From positions 7,998,001 through 8,062,000 of the forward strand of contig CAJFCV020000001.1 of NCBI GenBank assembly GCA_904066235.2: DNA of 64,000 bases, given 5' to 3'. Positions within the stretch are counted from its first letter, which is position 1; each line of letters begins with the position of its first letter. Made by a program: the position numbers and the translations under genes. The notes under the pieces were generated by a model, which saw only the letters and a program-made list of their open reading frames with translations, made no database searches and had not been told where the DNA came from. The DNA comes from Bursaphelenchus xylophilus (Eukaryota; Nematoda; Chromadorea; Rhabditida; Aphelenchoididae). Below, in pieces: positions 1-10,828 of this stretch.

Positions 1-201
1 TGGAACAAAACTCTTCTTCTGAACTGGACTATCACACTCATCACGGTTTAGTAAAGGAGATTTAAAGGACAGTGTCGATGTCCTCTTCCGATTCATTTCT
101 GAGGAAATGAAATAATCAAAAAAAACAACCCCCGTTGAATAAAAATACGCGTCGACCTACACGAAGTGACTCTTTTCTCAACAATAAAATTTACAAAAAA
201 T

Positions 202-929
202 TTATTTCTTAACAACACTCGGGGGCATTTGTCCCATTGGATGCATCGCGGGAGCCTTCGGCTTCAGTCCTTCTCCTTTCATAATAGCTCGTACAAGTTT
301 TTTGGTATCATTGGCATCGAAGGCGATGGCTTCTTTTCCTTTATCTGACGTCTTGTGTATAATATCCCCATTCAAACTAACTATTGAGTCGATGTGCTTG
401 TTCATAGCTTGAATCTAGAAAACAATAAAATACCACCAGCAGTGCTTACTTGCTTGGCAATAGAATCAGTCGCTTTCTGCTGTCTTTCATTATCCAGTCT
501 GGTCTCTTCCTCTTCGGCCGCAGGGCAAAGTTTTGTCCTCATATAATCTGGGACGACATCATGACTCCACGTCCTTATTCGGCCTTCTGTAATTGTCTTA
601 AAAAATAAAATATTTATATTGGTAAAGATTACCTCTAAATTCTTGTCCTCCTCCATAGAAACAATAGTAGGGACTAGCACATTATTTTTTAGAAGTAATC
701 CTCCATCCTCTGGTGCCGACGGTAATGCTCCTTTCCTCATAGCGTTTTGAATTTCAGTGAATGACCCTGCTAATGAAGCGAACTGATCGAGAAGTTCCGG
801 ATATGGCACGCGATCCTGCATCTCCAACATTACAATCAAATCGATGATCGTGCTCTTGACTTGAATAAGATACTGTTCCAAATTATTCACTGCCTGAAGA
901 GCTCGATCATTCTCGCTTGGGGTAGTCAT
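202..929 (-). CDS. mdt-8: Mediator complex subunit 8 (MED8)
   Basis: MED8 is a head-module subunit of Mediator, which bridges transcription factors and RNA polymerase II in the nucleus. Three exons (929-633, 596-450, 414-202) join in frame across introns of 36 and 35 nt to give 218 residues. Family hallmarks are an N-terminal helical region with the segment LLDQFASLAGSF, the block NVLVPTIVS, and the very characteristic RTWSHDVVPDYMRTKL followed by an acidic EEEETRLDNERQ helix. The C-terminus is a short lysine- and methionine-rich tail. The ATG at 929 was chosen because it opens directly on the helical region; an in-frame ATG at 953 would add eight residues. The gene is divergent from DSS1 downstream. 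Family identity is inferred from motif recognition. Confidence 0.9.
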
Positions 930-1335
930 GTCAAGCTTCAAAAACCAGTGCACAATTGCCGGCCATGGCTAACTGCTTTTCCGTAAAATTCTTTTTTTTG
1001 CATTAACGAAGTGTCAAAATTGATTTTTCTGGAGGCGAGTTTTGGAAATTCCGGCTCACACGCAGTTGTGCTAGGGACCGACAGCTGTAAGAAAATATAT
1101 CGCTCAAAAATTGTACCTAATCTTCTTAATTCGAACTTCCTGTTACAACGGGCCTGTTGTGTCCAGGTGACTTACGACTATGGTAAGTTCTTAGGTAAAC
1201 TCTCGGGGAATGCAACATTAATCCGTATTCATCTTTTTCCTGACGGTATTACCGAGTTTAGAACCCATCTTGGAGAGCTAAAATTTCGGATATCTTCAGA
1301 CCGCAGGCTGCAACCGCGTTGACGTTTTTTCTCCG

Positions 1336-1513
1336 GCTTCGTGGAAATTGGACAGATTTTTTTCGCTGCGATCGTACGAAATGTCACTATTGAATCATCA
1401 AATAATTATTTTTTGCAATGAAAAAAATCTGTCGAGTTTCACTCTGTCCAATTTCACTCTGTCCAATTTCCGCGCTCCATCCAAATTATTTCTGTCCAAT
1501 TTTCACGAAGCCT
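1336..1513. repeat. Small inverted-repeat (MITE-like) element
   Basis: The 21-nt ends starting GGCTTCGTGG at 1336 and ending CACGAAGCC at 1513 are reverse complements with one mismatch, giving a non-coding element of about 178 bp. The right half also has three tandem copies of a roughly 15-nt unit containing CTGTCCAATTT (about 1440-1500). Whether it was mobile or is a local inverted duplication cannot be told from one copy. Confidence 0.5.
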
Positions 1514-1603
1514 TTTCTCCGACTTCAGCAAGCCGTGCGTTTTTTTTCGAGTTTGTTTCGCGTCCCCTTGTCTTTTCGCGATTTCAGCGGCAGGTGTGGC
1601 CAC

Positions 1604-1705
1604 CAGACCGGGCCTGACAAATTTTTAAACGGACCGGGCCGGCCGGGCCTGATATTTACCGGGCCGGGGCGGGCCTGATTTTTGCCGGGCCGGCTCCCGG
1701 ATCTG
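1604..1705. repeat. GGGCCGG-rich tandem repeat
   Basis: Four degenerate copies of a unit built on ACCGGGCCTGA plus a T-rich spacer run through this GC-rich block, which stands out against the AT-rich surroundings. A related GAGCCGGGCCTGAG segment occurs at about 13330, inside the PD40 gene intron. No coding sense is apparent. Confidence 0.5.
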
Positions 1706-1829
1706 AAATTTGTAAAAAGAGGCACCCCTGTCTTTCAGCCTGAAATTCCAATTTCGTAAACTCCAAAGTTTTTGTCACGTTTGCAAGTTCTGTAATTTTA
1801 GTATGTTACTCAGTCTTGTTTTTAGCAAT

Positions 1830-2108
1830 ATGGGATCTCAACTTGAAGTGAAATTGGAAGAACCAAAGAAAGAATCCTTGTCTGCCGAAGGCCGAGTCAA
1901 GGAGCCGAAGCCGATTCAATTGGAGGATGAAGACGAATTTGAAGAGTTCCCTCGATGTGAAGCTAGAGCTCAAAAAAATGCACTGGAGCTTGATTCCGAG
2001 TTGAATGTATGGGCTGATAATTGGGACGATGAAAACATCGAAAAGGACTTCCATGCCATGCTCAGAGAAGAGTTGAGCAAGTCCGGTCAAAACCCTACCA
2101 ACCTATGA
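1830..2108 (+). CDS. dss-1: 26S proteasome complex subunit DSS1/SEM1
   Basis: DSS1 (SEM1) is a tiny acidic, largely disordered protein of the proteasome lid that also binds BRCA2-type proteins and TREX-2. The single open frame gives 92 residues. The hallmark acidic block DEDEFEEFP (about residues 39-47) and the WADNWDDENIEKDF motif (about 69-82), followed by a C-terminal helix ending in REELSK, match the family closely. It is longer than the usual 70 or so residues because of a lysine/glutamate-rich N-terminus. The ATG at 1830 is preferred over the in-frame ATG at 1803 because a TTTTTAG splice-acceptor-like site lies immediately upstream, as expected for a trans-spliced message. An AATAAA signal lies about 35 nt after the stop. 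Confidence 0.9.
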   Translation: MGSQLEVKLEEPKKESLSAEGRVKEPKPIQLEDEDEFEEFPRCEARAQKNALELDSELNVWADNWDDENIEKDFHAMLREELSKSGQNPTNL

Positions 2109-2241
2109 TCTGTAATATTAACATACGGGTACTGTTCTAAAATAAAGTTATTTATTTCTTATGTTGGAGTTCGCAATTATGTTGAGTTCATGAATACATA
2201 CTATGCGTAAGATGGGCCTTCAGAACAGAAATCATTAGATC
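2109..2241 (+). promoter_or_regulatory. Intercistronic spacer, DSS1 to DBR1 (operon-like)
   Basis: The spacer is 133 nt. It has an AATAAA poly(A) signal near 2141 followed by T-rich sequence, then an acceptor-like CATTAG ending three bases before the DBR1 ATG. Poly(A) signal, roughly 100 nt of spacer, and trans-splice acceptor is the standard layout inside nematode operons. No independent promoter is evident. Confidence 0.5.
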
Positions 2242-3903
2242 ATGACTGTCAAAGTGGCTGTTGTCGGATGTGCTCATGGAGAGTTGGATCAGATTTATCG
2301 AGATATTACAGAATCTGGGAAGGAAGTGGACCTTCTTTTATGTTGTGGAGATTTCCAAGTGAGCTTTCAAAGTGAATTGTTTACATTTCATTGGTTTAGG
2401 CAATTCGAAACCAATCAGATCTCCATCATTTACATTGTCCGGTTCATTATCGTCATATTCGCACATTTTACAAGTATTACTCAGGTGAAAGGGTAACTGT
2501 CTTAGTTCATTTTTCTACGTTAAGGTTTAGGTTGCACCAGTATTAACAGTTTTCATCGGTGGAAACCATGAGAGTTCAGCATTTAGTCAAGAACTTCCTC
2601 ATGGAGGTTGGGTGGCCCCAAATATTTATTACCTTGGCTTTGCAAGTGTGATTCGATTTGGAGGATTACGGATTTGTGGATGGAGTGGGATTTACAAACA
2701 AAATGATTATGGATACAGTAAGATCAAAGATGCCCGATTAAACTTTCTAGATCATTACGAAGCCCCTCCCTTCCCCGATGGACAACATGTTTCGGCATAT
2801 CATGTCAGAGCCATCGAACATTTTCGATTGCAACTTCTTAAGTCCCCTGGTGGTATGTTTAATAATAATGCCGTGTCTTCGTTGGTGATACTGCTGATGT
2901 CGTGCCTTTTAGGATCGGCAGTCGACATTTTTATGACTCATGATTGGCCGAATGGAATCACAAAATATGGACAGGAAGAACAGTTATTACGGTTCAAACC
3001 TTATTTTAGGGTAGTTGTTTTCATTCAAGATTAATTTTACCCTAGCCGGATATTGAACGAAATCAGTTGGGGAACTGTCATTCCATGGATTTAATACGGA
3101 AACTGAAGCCTCGATATCACTTTTCTGCTCACTTGCATGCATTCTTTGAAGCTACTGTACCACATGAAGAGGGATGCCAGACTAAATTCACAGCTCTCAG
3201 CAAATGCGCCCACAAGATAAAAACCCCAAATTATTTATCCTTCTTTCACATCGAGCCTTCTGAAGATGGAGAGAAGGTTTTGAGTTACGATGCTGATTGG
3301 CTGGTCGTCCTCAGGAATACCAAATCGTTAGAATGTACGAAGAAAGCGTTCAGTAATATTCCAAATGAAATTGATGGATTTACGGTTAACGAGGAGCAGA
3401 AACAATCAGTTCTCCATATCTTTAATGGGGATTTAAGGATCCCCTTGAACTTCAAAATGACCGCTCCTCCAGAGTCCGCCGTTCAGGGCAATCTTTACGG
3501 TCAGATGGCATTGTATTACAGGTAACCGTAATATTACTGGATTAAACAGATTCGTTTAGAAACCCCCAAACTCGGGAATTCTGTGAGAAACTCCAAATCC
3601 CCGATTGGAATGAGATGATGTGTAAATTGCATGAAGAAGCAGTAGGAATTCCGTATTATGCTCATCTCAATGATCAATCCGAGGTCTCCAAAACCGATGA
3701 GATTTCTTTGGATGATGATGACTTGGTATGTTGAGGAAGGGGACTCTTCGTCCGTGTTGGGTCACGGTATAATAAACAACTGCCTTCAGTTTGGCGACGA
3801 TGAATTGATTGAAGATGCCACTCCTCAAAATCGGTCAAAACGGGAGCATAGAGAGGAAGAGGATGATGCCGAAGAGGTGGAGACCAAGAAATCCAAAAAC
3901 TAA
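2242..3903 (+). CDS. dbr-1: RNA lariat debranching enzyme DBR1
   Basis: DBR1 hydrolyses the 2'-5' bond of excised intron lariats in the nucleus. Seven exons (2242-2358, 2400-2492, 2531-2852, 2913-3010, 3046-3521, 3560-3725, 3790-3903) join in frame to about 461 residues. Metallophosphoesterase motifs are all present: [10 protein letters not shown] near residue 8, LLCCGDFQ (about 32-39), the family block [15 protein letters not shown] (about 83), the [13 protein letters not shown] segment, MTHDWP (about 180) and [11 protein letters not shown] (about 220). The C-terminal DBR1 domain ends in the conserved NPQTREFC stretch, followed by an acidic and basic tail ([15 protein letters not shown]) typical of a nuclear protein. 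No catalytic residue appears to be missing. Introns are 35-64 nt. It follows DSS1 in an operon-like arrangement. Confidence 0.95.
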
Positions 3904-5933
3904 AGCCTGTTGTTCGTGTATATAAATGACTTCTATCATTGGATCAAGGACTTTCCATTCATATCCCTGCATGTTGAACTTGCTGACCCTTACCGTCTCC
4001 TTGGATGGTCATTGCCCATACCTCAAGATCAACTCTGAAATTGCATGGTCTCTTTGTTTGCGTGAGTTGTCGAGGCTGGGGCGATCGCCGGAGCCCCGTT
4101 CTCACTTCTTTTCCTTAAATTTCTCTGTCCCCTCTTCATTTCCTGCACTCTCTCGCTTCGAAACAAGTGACAAAAGAAGTGGTGGGAATTATGGTAGTCC
4201 TCAGGTTATTACATGATTTTTTGTCCCGAAGGGAGTTCAAATCTCTTCTCTCGACTGTCCTAATGGTACTTCCATTATGATTTCAAAGTCCGCCCAGGGA
4301 ATCGCCGGCTGAACAAACTTTGGGCGATCTGCGATTTCGGTTGTGTTATTAAATTGTTGATTCTCGAGCACACGAAGGGCGATTTTAGGTTGCAAATTTA
4401 TCTTGGAGTCTTTCAGTAGGCATTTTTTCTGACTTTGGAGGGGATTTTTAAACATGATCTCCTTCCTATTGGTACTTTGCCGTACTATTTTGTTTGGCTT
4501 ATTTTCCCTTTCATTACTTTTTGAGCACAAAAGGGACTGAATAAAGGCATATGGAAGAAAGATGAAGGCTTGGACACGAATCGAGGCCATCCTGGGGATT
4601 ATGACGTGAAAATCAAGGTGAGAAGAAGGCCTTCCCTTTCGGAGTGCCGGGACTCATTCTTCTCGAGGCGCGCCCGAGGCTGTGTCCACTACAAGAGATG
4701 GGTGGGGCGATGACCTTGAAGAACGAACTTCCCTAGATCTTGCCGAGGCATCGTCTAATTGAAGTTAAAGTTTCCTTCGTTTCACCTGTTTTCGGGTGTT
4801 CCGGGCAAATGTAATGTTCCTATGCATGTAAAACAGGTGACTTCTCTAGTAAATCCTCTCTCGTGGTATTAGCATCTAAACAAAATTACATAAAAAGGGA
4901 GGAAGAGCGACTTTGTAATTGAAGAAGTCCTTCCAATTCCAGAGTCTGACTACTTTCAAATTCATATTTTTTTAAATTATATTCGTTCTGAAATATTATT
5001 TTTGTTTTCAAAGAACGTTTATGTAAAGTGATGCTTTTATTAAGGTTACGGTTGATATTAGTTATGCAATATCCCTCAAACTGATTTTTCTTTTTTTCCT
5101 CGGACATTTCGAGGCTGTTCTCGACCTTGAAGTGGACTTCGGAAGACGTCGACGGAGGCAAAAAAAAAAAGAAGAAGGAGAAGGTGAGATGGCCGCCCGA
5201 AGGTACTCCGTAGTGCTGACCTGGGCGACTTCTCGGAAAGACGTCTCTTCTTCATTGTAAGGAATCATCGGAGTAGTTCGTTTTTTTGCGAGAGTGGACT
5301 CCGATGATAGCCTTCTGTAAATGGGGTTCGGGTCATTGGCTCTTCTTCTTTATTATCAATTATTAACAGGCCCTAAACTCGATTTGTGAGTCCTCGGTGT
5401 TATTACAATCCTTCTGGGCCTTCTTCAATTACCAGATGAGGGCGCCTGCGTTAAATTTTTACACCTCATAATCCTTTCTTGGCCGCGGTTTGGCTAATCT
5501 CTACCATCCGATTATGGCCCAGAGATATTACTTTCGCCTTTTTCGGGGCTGGTTGAGGTGGAAGTTCGCTCTCTCAACGCCTCAGGTAATGACCGCTCGG
5601 ATCTCTCCTTAAATGCGTCTTAAGTGGCGGAATCTCGAGGCAGGGAAGGGAGCTTGACGGGAAGGAAGAGATCAGCGAGAATGCCACTTTAAGTGGGTTT
5701 CTTTAGAAAGTAGCACATCCTTTCATTATCCCTTCTTAAACAACGTTATCGTCCCAACATATTTCGGGCTTTATGAATATATTTTGTTCACTTTCCTTTC
5801 CAGGATCTCTTGGGCAATCAACGTGTAATACTCTTATAAGAACAGAATCAAATAATCAAAAGTAAGAATTTAATGTTTTTTAATCTTTTAATTACAATTA
5901 CCATATTAAAGTTCGCAATAATTTTATGCAGTA
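3904..5933. other. Intergenic region upstream of ESRP gene
   Basis: Two kilobases without a supportable gene. A 117-codon open frame on the minus strand (4590-4237) has no recognisable domain and is the only stretch that might code. An 11-bp perfect inverted repeat (ATCATCGGAGT with ACTCCGATGAT) surrounds a T-rich loop at about 5266-5306. The 5' part of the ESRP transcript, including possible extra N-terminal exons, may lie near the right end, where a TTTTATGCAG acceptor-like site precedes the first assigned ATG. Confidence 0.4.
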
Positions 5934-8822
5934 ATGTTACATGAGAAACCGGTGTTTGTGGCATTGGCAATATCCCAGAAGAACGTGATTAACAACACCC
6001 TGGGAAGATCTTTGGCGGATCGCCGGACTGTATCCCCCGCCTCGGCAGCCTCGACATCTTCATCTGGAGACTCGGCCATTGGAACAACCTCTCCCTCGAC
6101 CACTGCTTCAATCTCTCCCGGGTCTAATGAACAAGTACAATTGCAAATCGCTTACAGTATACAGAATGAAGATGGAAAAGAAAGTCATATAATCGAGGTT
6201 ACAGCAACCAATATTGAAGAGGATCTGCAGAAAGTATGGAATTATTGTGCAGTCTGATGTAACTTTTACAGATTACAAATGATCTCGGTCCCCACGCCAT
6301 CCTCGTTTGTTGTACAGAAGATATTAGACAAGTGTTACATCCAATTGCTGCTATTCAGGCCACCAAGAACTATAATGTGGGGGAAGTTATGGACAGCACT
6401 CTGAGACAAAGATTACCTGCAGTCTTCAATCAGTTTGTAAATCTCGAGACTCTAACAGATGTGGATGAATTGGGATTAAAAAATGTTACAGAAAGATGCA
6501 AAATTATACACAAAATTATTCAAGAAAGTAAGGGTTTAATTCAAGAATTAAATGTCTTTTAGAAGGACTGGATCTCCTAAATCTGGTCGAGAACATAAAC
6601 GAAGGCTATACTCCCTTTGTGAAGTGAGTAGTTTTTTTGATGCCCACGATTTGATTATCTTTATGACTATTCCATTTCAGCTTCGATCGCCGAGTAGATT
6701 CCTCGTTGATTGTCCGTACTCGAGGGTTACCCTGGCAAGCATCCGATCAAGATATTGCCCTTTTCTTTGCCGGTCTTAACATTGCACCGTAAGCGTGACA
6801 TAATCATAATTACACAAATGTTGTTTTGTGTGGTTAATATTCAAATATTTATAGCGGCGGGATTGCCCTTTGCCTTGGGAATGAAGGACGACGGAATGGC
6901 GAGTCCCTGGTCTGTTTCGAATGTAATTCCCATCGAGAATTGGCAATCAAAAGACATCGAAAATTCCTTCACAATCGCTACATCGAGGTCTACAGATCGA
7001 CAGCCGAAGAGTTCTTGGAAGTAGCTGTGGGTAAGTTGGTTAACCTGAAGAGAACAAGTAGTCAATTTGAGAGAGAATACTCACATAAAAACATACCAAA
7101 AAACAGGTACTTGTAGCCACACTTGGAAGGAATCACATGCCCTTTGGCCCAATTTGAGAATGGTTTATTTAGGGAAACTTTCTTTGTGGCCTCACTCTGC
7201 ATAATATAATAGAAAGGGCAGCAGGAGTCTAATGTCTTTAAAGCAAATTTTAATACTCAAAAATAATAATGTTTTGGGAAGTTAGCCCAAGTTTTGGGAA
7301 CAGTGCAAATTGGAGACAGTGCAGATGGGCAGATTAATATGTTTACAGTCCAATTTTTGTTTTCAAAATCAGTTTTTGGGTCGAGAGTCTCGAGAAAATG
7401 GAATATTTTATGAATGAGCCCTCTCTTTTGTACATGTCCAAAAATATCTGAATTGGTTTTTTATGGGGAATTGATTAATTTTTAGGCTCTGACTCCGAGA
7501 CCCTCAAGTTTGTCTGCAGAGACGCCGCCATGATCATCAGAATGAGGGGACTCCCCTTTGATTGTACGGAGCATGATATTGTAAGTGATTCTAGAGATAT
7601 GTATGTATTCCAAGAAAATATTACTTAATTTTATGTTGTTTTAGAGAGCTTTCTTTAGTTCCGATGGCCAATCAGGTATCATGGAAGAAGGGGTCATGTT
7701 CGTGAATCGACCAGATGGCCGACCTACCGGAGACGCTTTTGTTTTATTCGGGGATGACGAATCTGGCCGCAGGGCTTTGGCCAAACACAAGAATCGGATC
7801 GGCTCCAGATACATCGAATTATTCAGAACAACGCAAGCCGAAGTCCAGCAGATCATCAGTCGGATACAACAGAAGAATATTACGGTAAACTACAGTATCC
7901 TTTTTCCTAATATAACTTTTTCAGCCAGCTTCGATTTCCCCTATGAATACAAATCCCCGTTTATTCACAACAAAAAGGGACTGTTTGAGGATGAGGGGAC
8001 TTCCTTATGAGGCCAAACCGGAACAAATCGCTGATTTCTTGGGGATTCATGCCAAGAATATTAATGACAAAGGGATCCATATGATACTCAACAATCAAGG
8101 AACCCCCTCAGGGGAAGCTTTTATCCAAATGAAATCGGATTCGGCCGCTTCTATGGCCGCGATTGCCATGCATAACAAGAATATGGAGTTGGGGAAGAAG
8201 AAGAGATACATCGAGGTGTTCCAATGCAGTGTGGAGGAGCTCCAGGGAGTTCTGAACCCTCCTGCCCAATTCGGGCATGTCAATTTGCCCTTTGGAATCC
8301 CCCCAAATACTTTTGTGACCCTTCCCGGCCTCTTGTCGAATCAATTACAACTGGCTCCTCAATTCACAATGGCCAATAATTATCAGCGGATTTGTGCAAT
8401 GATGAATCAGAATGTGATGCCTCAGGGGCAAATGACTTTCCATGCTCCTCCAGCAGCTGTCAATCTCAACTTTGCGCCCAATCAGTTGAATATTCTTGGC
8501 CAAGGATTCGGCGCCTTGCCTGGCCAATTGCCTTGTCCTTTCCCCAATGACCAGCTTTACACTGCCACTACTCATTTCCAACAACAACATGTAAGGTCTA
8601 AGCTCACGAAAATAATCTTTTCAGATGGGTTTCTTCGATCCAAACCAGCCTCAGGGCTTCCCTCCTTCGCTCCATATGCCCCATATTGACGTGGCCACAG
8701 CAGCAGCGTTGATCCATCAGCAGAATCTGATGAATCAGAACAATCTGAAGGCATCGGAGGGCTTCCTGCCGCTGGATGTGAAGGCCGTTGAGAATGGGCG
8801 GAGCCATTTCCAGCATTGCTGA
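5934..8822 (+). CDS. sym-2: Epithelial splicing regulatory protein (ESRP/Fusilli/SYM-2)
   Basis: ESRP proteins are nuclear RNA-binding splicing regulators. Nine exons (5934-6233, 6272-6527, 6563-6623, 6681-6788, 6855-7030, 7486-7580, 7645-7884, 7925-8590, 8625-8822) join to 699 residues. Three quasi-RRMs are seen, opening with [35 protein letters not shown] and [20 protein letters not shown] and closing with the family phrases [24 protein letters not shown] and [13 protein letters not shown]. The segment [11 protein letters not shown] before RRM1 matches vertebrate ESRP. The usual N-terminal RNase H-like fold is mostly absent, replaced by a serine/threonine-rich stretch, so upstream exons may be missing from this model. 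The C-terminal 190 residues are rich in Gln, Asn and Pro. One intron (7031-7485, 455 nt) is tenfold longer than the rest. Confidence 0.93.
7031..7485 (+). other. Long intron of the ESRP gene
   Basis: This 455-nt intron separates RRM1 from RRM2. It has a canonical GTAAGT donor and TTTTTAG acceptor. A short direct repeat (GTTTTGGGAA near 7271 and 7291) is the only structure noticed; no nested gene or TIR element was seen. Confidence 0.7.
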
Positions 8823-9674
8823 TCCCTCTTAAAAGTCAGAATACTTATTTCTTTCAGCCTCATCACATTCCTTAAGACTTGCAATTGCAATTAAATTAAT
8901 TACAGACTAATCTATTTAAATATTATATCTCCATCTTACCAAAGTTTTGTCTCGGTAAACCAGACTGTTGTTTATGTAAATTACTTACCATTTCTCGTCC
9001 AGATATCTCTAAGTCTCTGTGTTTTGTCTTTCTCTCTGTGGTCACATATCCGATATGGCCAGTAATACGAAAATTTTACTGTAAAACGTGTAAACTATAA
9101 TTATTTTTTTAAATTTTTTTGTGATCCATTGAATAAAAATATTGATGACAAAATTTTTTTTCAAAAGTACAATCGCTACGACCCTTTGAAGGAGGTTCGG
9201 TTGAAAATCGCCGACAAATATCGGATTTTCCGGGGTTTTCGATGGAGTTGATGTTGAAAATGTCAATACGTTGCCAAATATGCAAAAATTCGGGTACCCT
9301 TCATCTGACACCTTGGATAGCCAATCAGTTTTGGGGTAGAAAGCTTTGCTGTCATTCATATTCTTTGACACCCATACAATCTCTTGATAGTTTTTTTATG
9401 ACTTCAACGCCATTCTGACGCTTTGGATAGCCGATCCATGTTCCCCAAACGAAAAGCCCAAATATAATAAAATCTGCCCCGCGCGAAGGGTAGCCAATTT
9501 TTTGCATAATTTGTAACGTGATGACATTTTCCATCCCTGTTTTCAGCATCAACTCTATTGAAAACCCCGAAAAAATCCGATATTTGTCGGCGATTTTCAA
9601 CCGAAAAAAACACTGGTGTCGGGGTAAAATGGCAATACTTCAGACCTGTTTGCACTTTAAAATCTTGTTGTTTC
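8823..9674. other. 3' flank of ESRP and palindromic repeat region
   Basis: The first 350 bases are AT-rich 3' untranslated or spacer sequence with no gene. From about 9197 an inverted-repeat element fills most of the rest and is listed separately. Confidence 0.5.
9197..9607. repeat. Inverted-repeat element, about 410 bp
   Basis: The left end reads GGTTGAAAATCGCCGACAAA then ATCGGATTTT; the right end is its reverse complement (TTTGTCGGCGATTTTCAACC ending near 9602). Similarity continues inward: GTCAATACGTTGCC against AACGTGATGACA, and two GGATAGCC blocks near 9315 and 9425 flank the centre. The whole element is a diverged palindrome with no coding potential, so a non-autonomous or foldback DNA transposon is the likely origin. 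Confidence 0.6.
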
Positions 9675-10018
9675 ATATCAGTCTGTCGGGAAAATAACGG
9701 TGGGTCGTCGCGCCTTGGAATCGCTATCATCGCTTTGCGACGGCTGCCACAGCTGGAGATTTAAGAGTAAAGAAATAAGATCGCACCGGTATGAAGCAAA
9801 ACGTTAAAACGCTTTCCTCACTTTTGTCTTGAAAAAATATAATTGAAAAAATGAGGCCGACATGAGAAAAAAAGCTCGAGAAAGCAAATTTAGCGTCTTT
9901 TTCAAAATCTCAAAGTCGGTCTTATTCTTCACTCTTATTTGGTGCGCGACTAACCCCATTTTTCGAAGAGGCGAAACATTTTGCGGCGACGACCCGCCGT
10001 TATTTTCCAGGCAAATAT
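9675..10018. repeat. MITE family B, copy 1 (with nested insertion)
   Basis: The left end (ATATCAGTCTGTCGGG then AAAATAACGG) and the internal blocks CATCGCTTTGCGAC and ATTTGGTGCGCGAC match copy 2 at 13511-13671. The right end keeps GACCCGCCGTTATTTT but its last 15 bases have diverged. This copy is longer than copy 2 because a separate 174-bp element (9763-9936) is inserted in it. Confidence 0.7.
9763..9936. repeat. Nested 174-bp TIR element in MITE B copy 1
   Basis: The ends AAGAGTAAAGAAATAAG and CTTATTCTTCACTCTT are inverted repeats, and ATTT flanks both sides (9759-9762 and 9937-9940). The homologous position of copy 2 (about 13595-13605) reads GGGATTTGGTG with a single ATTT, which is an unoccupied target. 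That supports insertion with a 4-bp duplication. A purine-rich interior has no coding sense. Confidence 0.65.
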
Positions 10019-10565
10019 CCCAAAATACATACAGTGGCGGTCAAGAAAAATGGCCACCCACAATTCATGTGGGAAATTGCTGCAGTAGACAATTGAACTG
10101 ATTTAACAATGCAAATGCTCATCAACGTTACTAGTTTTCGTTTTATACATAAGACCTCAGGCATCGGTCAAGGTTGATGATGTTTTTCATGGTAAGGCCC
10201 GGCCAAAAATTTATTTGGAGTTGTGCCGTTCTTCTAATACTTCTTCTGTGGATGGTATTGATTGCATTCATGCGTAAAAAAACTCGCTTCTGCCGAGACT
10301 GCACTCGTACTGACAAGAAAAATTTTAAAAAACAAATTTTTAAATCAGCACCATCGAAAAACCCTAAATCGAGTATCTCCGAAAAAATTCAAAAAATTAC
10401 GAACTGGATTATCCTAATTTCGACAATTCCATCGAAGAGAAATACTACTTTTTAGTTTCCCCATTGTCTTTTTCCCCAATCGTCGCTCCTCGCTTTTAAA
10501 ACACCCTTTATATTCAAAAAATTATTTTTGAGTGCAAACTACAGTAACCCATCAAAAAAGTCTAA
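10019..10565. other. Intergenic spacer with possible Tc1-like remnant
   Basis: No gene is supported. At about 10031 a TACAGTGGCGGTCAAGAAAA sequence resembles the terminal repeat of Tc1-like transposons, preceded by the TA expected of that superfamily, but no partner end or transposase was found nearby. An ACTACAGTAA motif lies at about 10540. Confidence 0.35.
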
Positions 10566-10757
10566 CAAGGGAATGGTCTGAACTTCCCCCAGCGTTCGGG
10601 AAAATGACTGGTACAGGTGGATAGAGCAGGTCAACTTTGGCAGAAAAAGGCATTTTCCAGCTGCAAAATAAGCACGGCCGACGAGAAAAATCGACCGAAA
10701 GTTCCGAAAAAAATTCCTCTTTCTCTTCCCTCGGAAAAGAGAAGGAGCATCCAGTGG

Positions 10758-10828
10758 TTCGGTTGGCCGAGTGGACAGAGCGTCCGCTCGGTATTCTTTT
10801 GGGGGTTGGTTCGATTCCGGGGCAGCGC
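10758..10828 (+). pseudogene. tRNA-like Pol III promoter unit, left arm
   Basis: TGGCCGAGTGG (about 10764) matches the tRNA A box and GGTTCGATTCC (about 10807-10817) is a perfect B box, with about 33 nt between them. The A box resembles leucine or serine tRNAs. The anticodon stem does not pair and no acceptor stem closes, so this is a tRNA-derived SINE-type unit or tRNA pseudogene, reading toward the centre of the palindrome. Confidence 0.6.

Larger units (their letters stand above)
954..1829. other. Intergenic region between MED8 and DSS1
   Basis: No convincing gene. The open stretches here are low-complexity or follow repeats. It holds a small inverted-repeat element (1336-1513) and a GC-rich tandem array (about 1604-1705), listed separately. 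A TTTTTAG acceptor-like site lies at about 1819-1825, just before the DSS1 ATG. Confidence 0.6.

Noticed and set aside
4237..4590. A 117-codon minus-strand open frame upstream of the ESRP gene
   Set aside because: No recognised domain, no splice support and no clear promoter context; kept only as a remark in the intergenic entry.
10031..10060. Tc1-like terminal sequence TACAGTGGCGGTCAAG
   Set aside because: No partner end and no transposase nearby; too short to call an element.
10758..10828. A functional tRNA gene
   Set aside because: A and B boxes are intact, but the anticodon and acceptor stems do not pair, so it is at best tRNA-derived.
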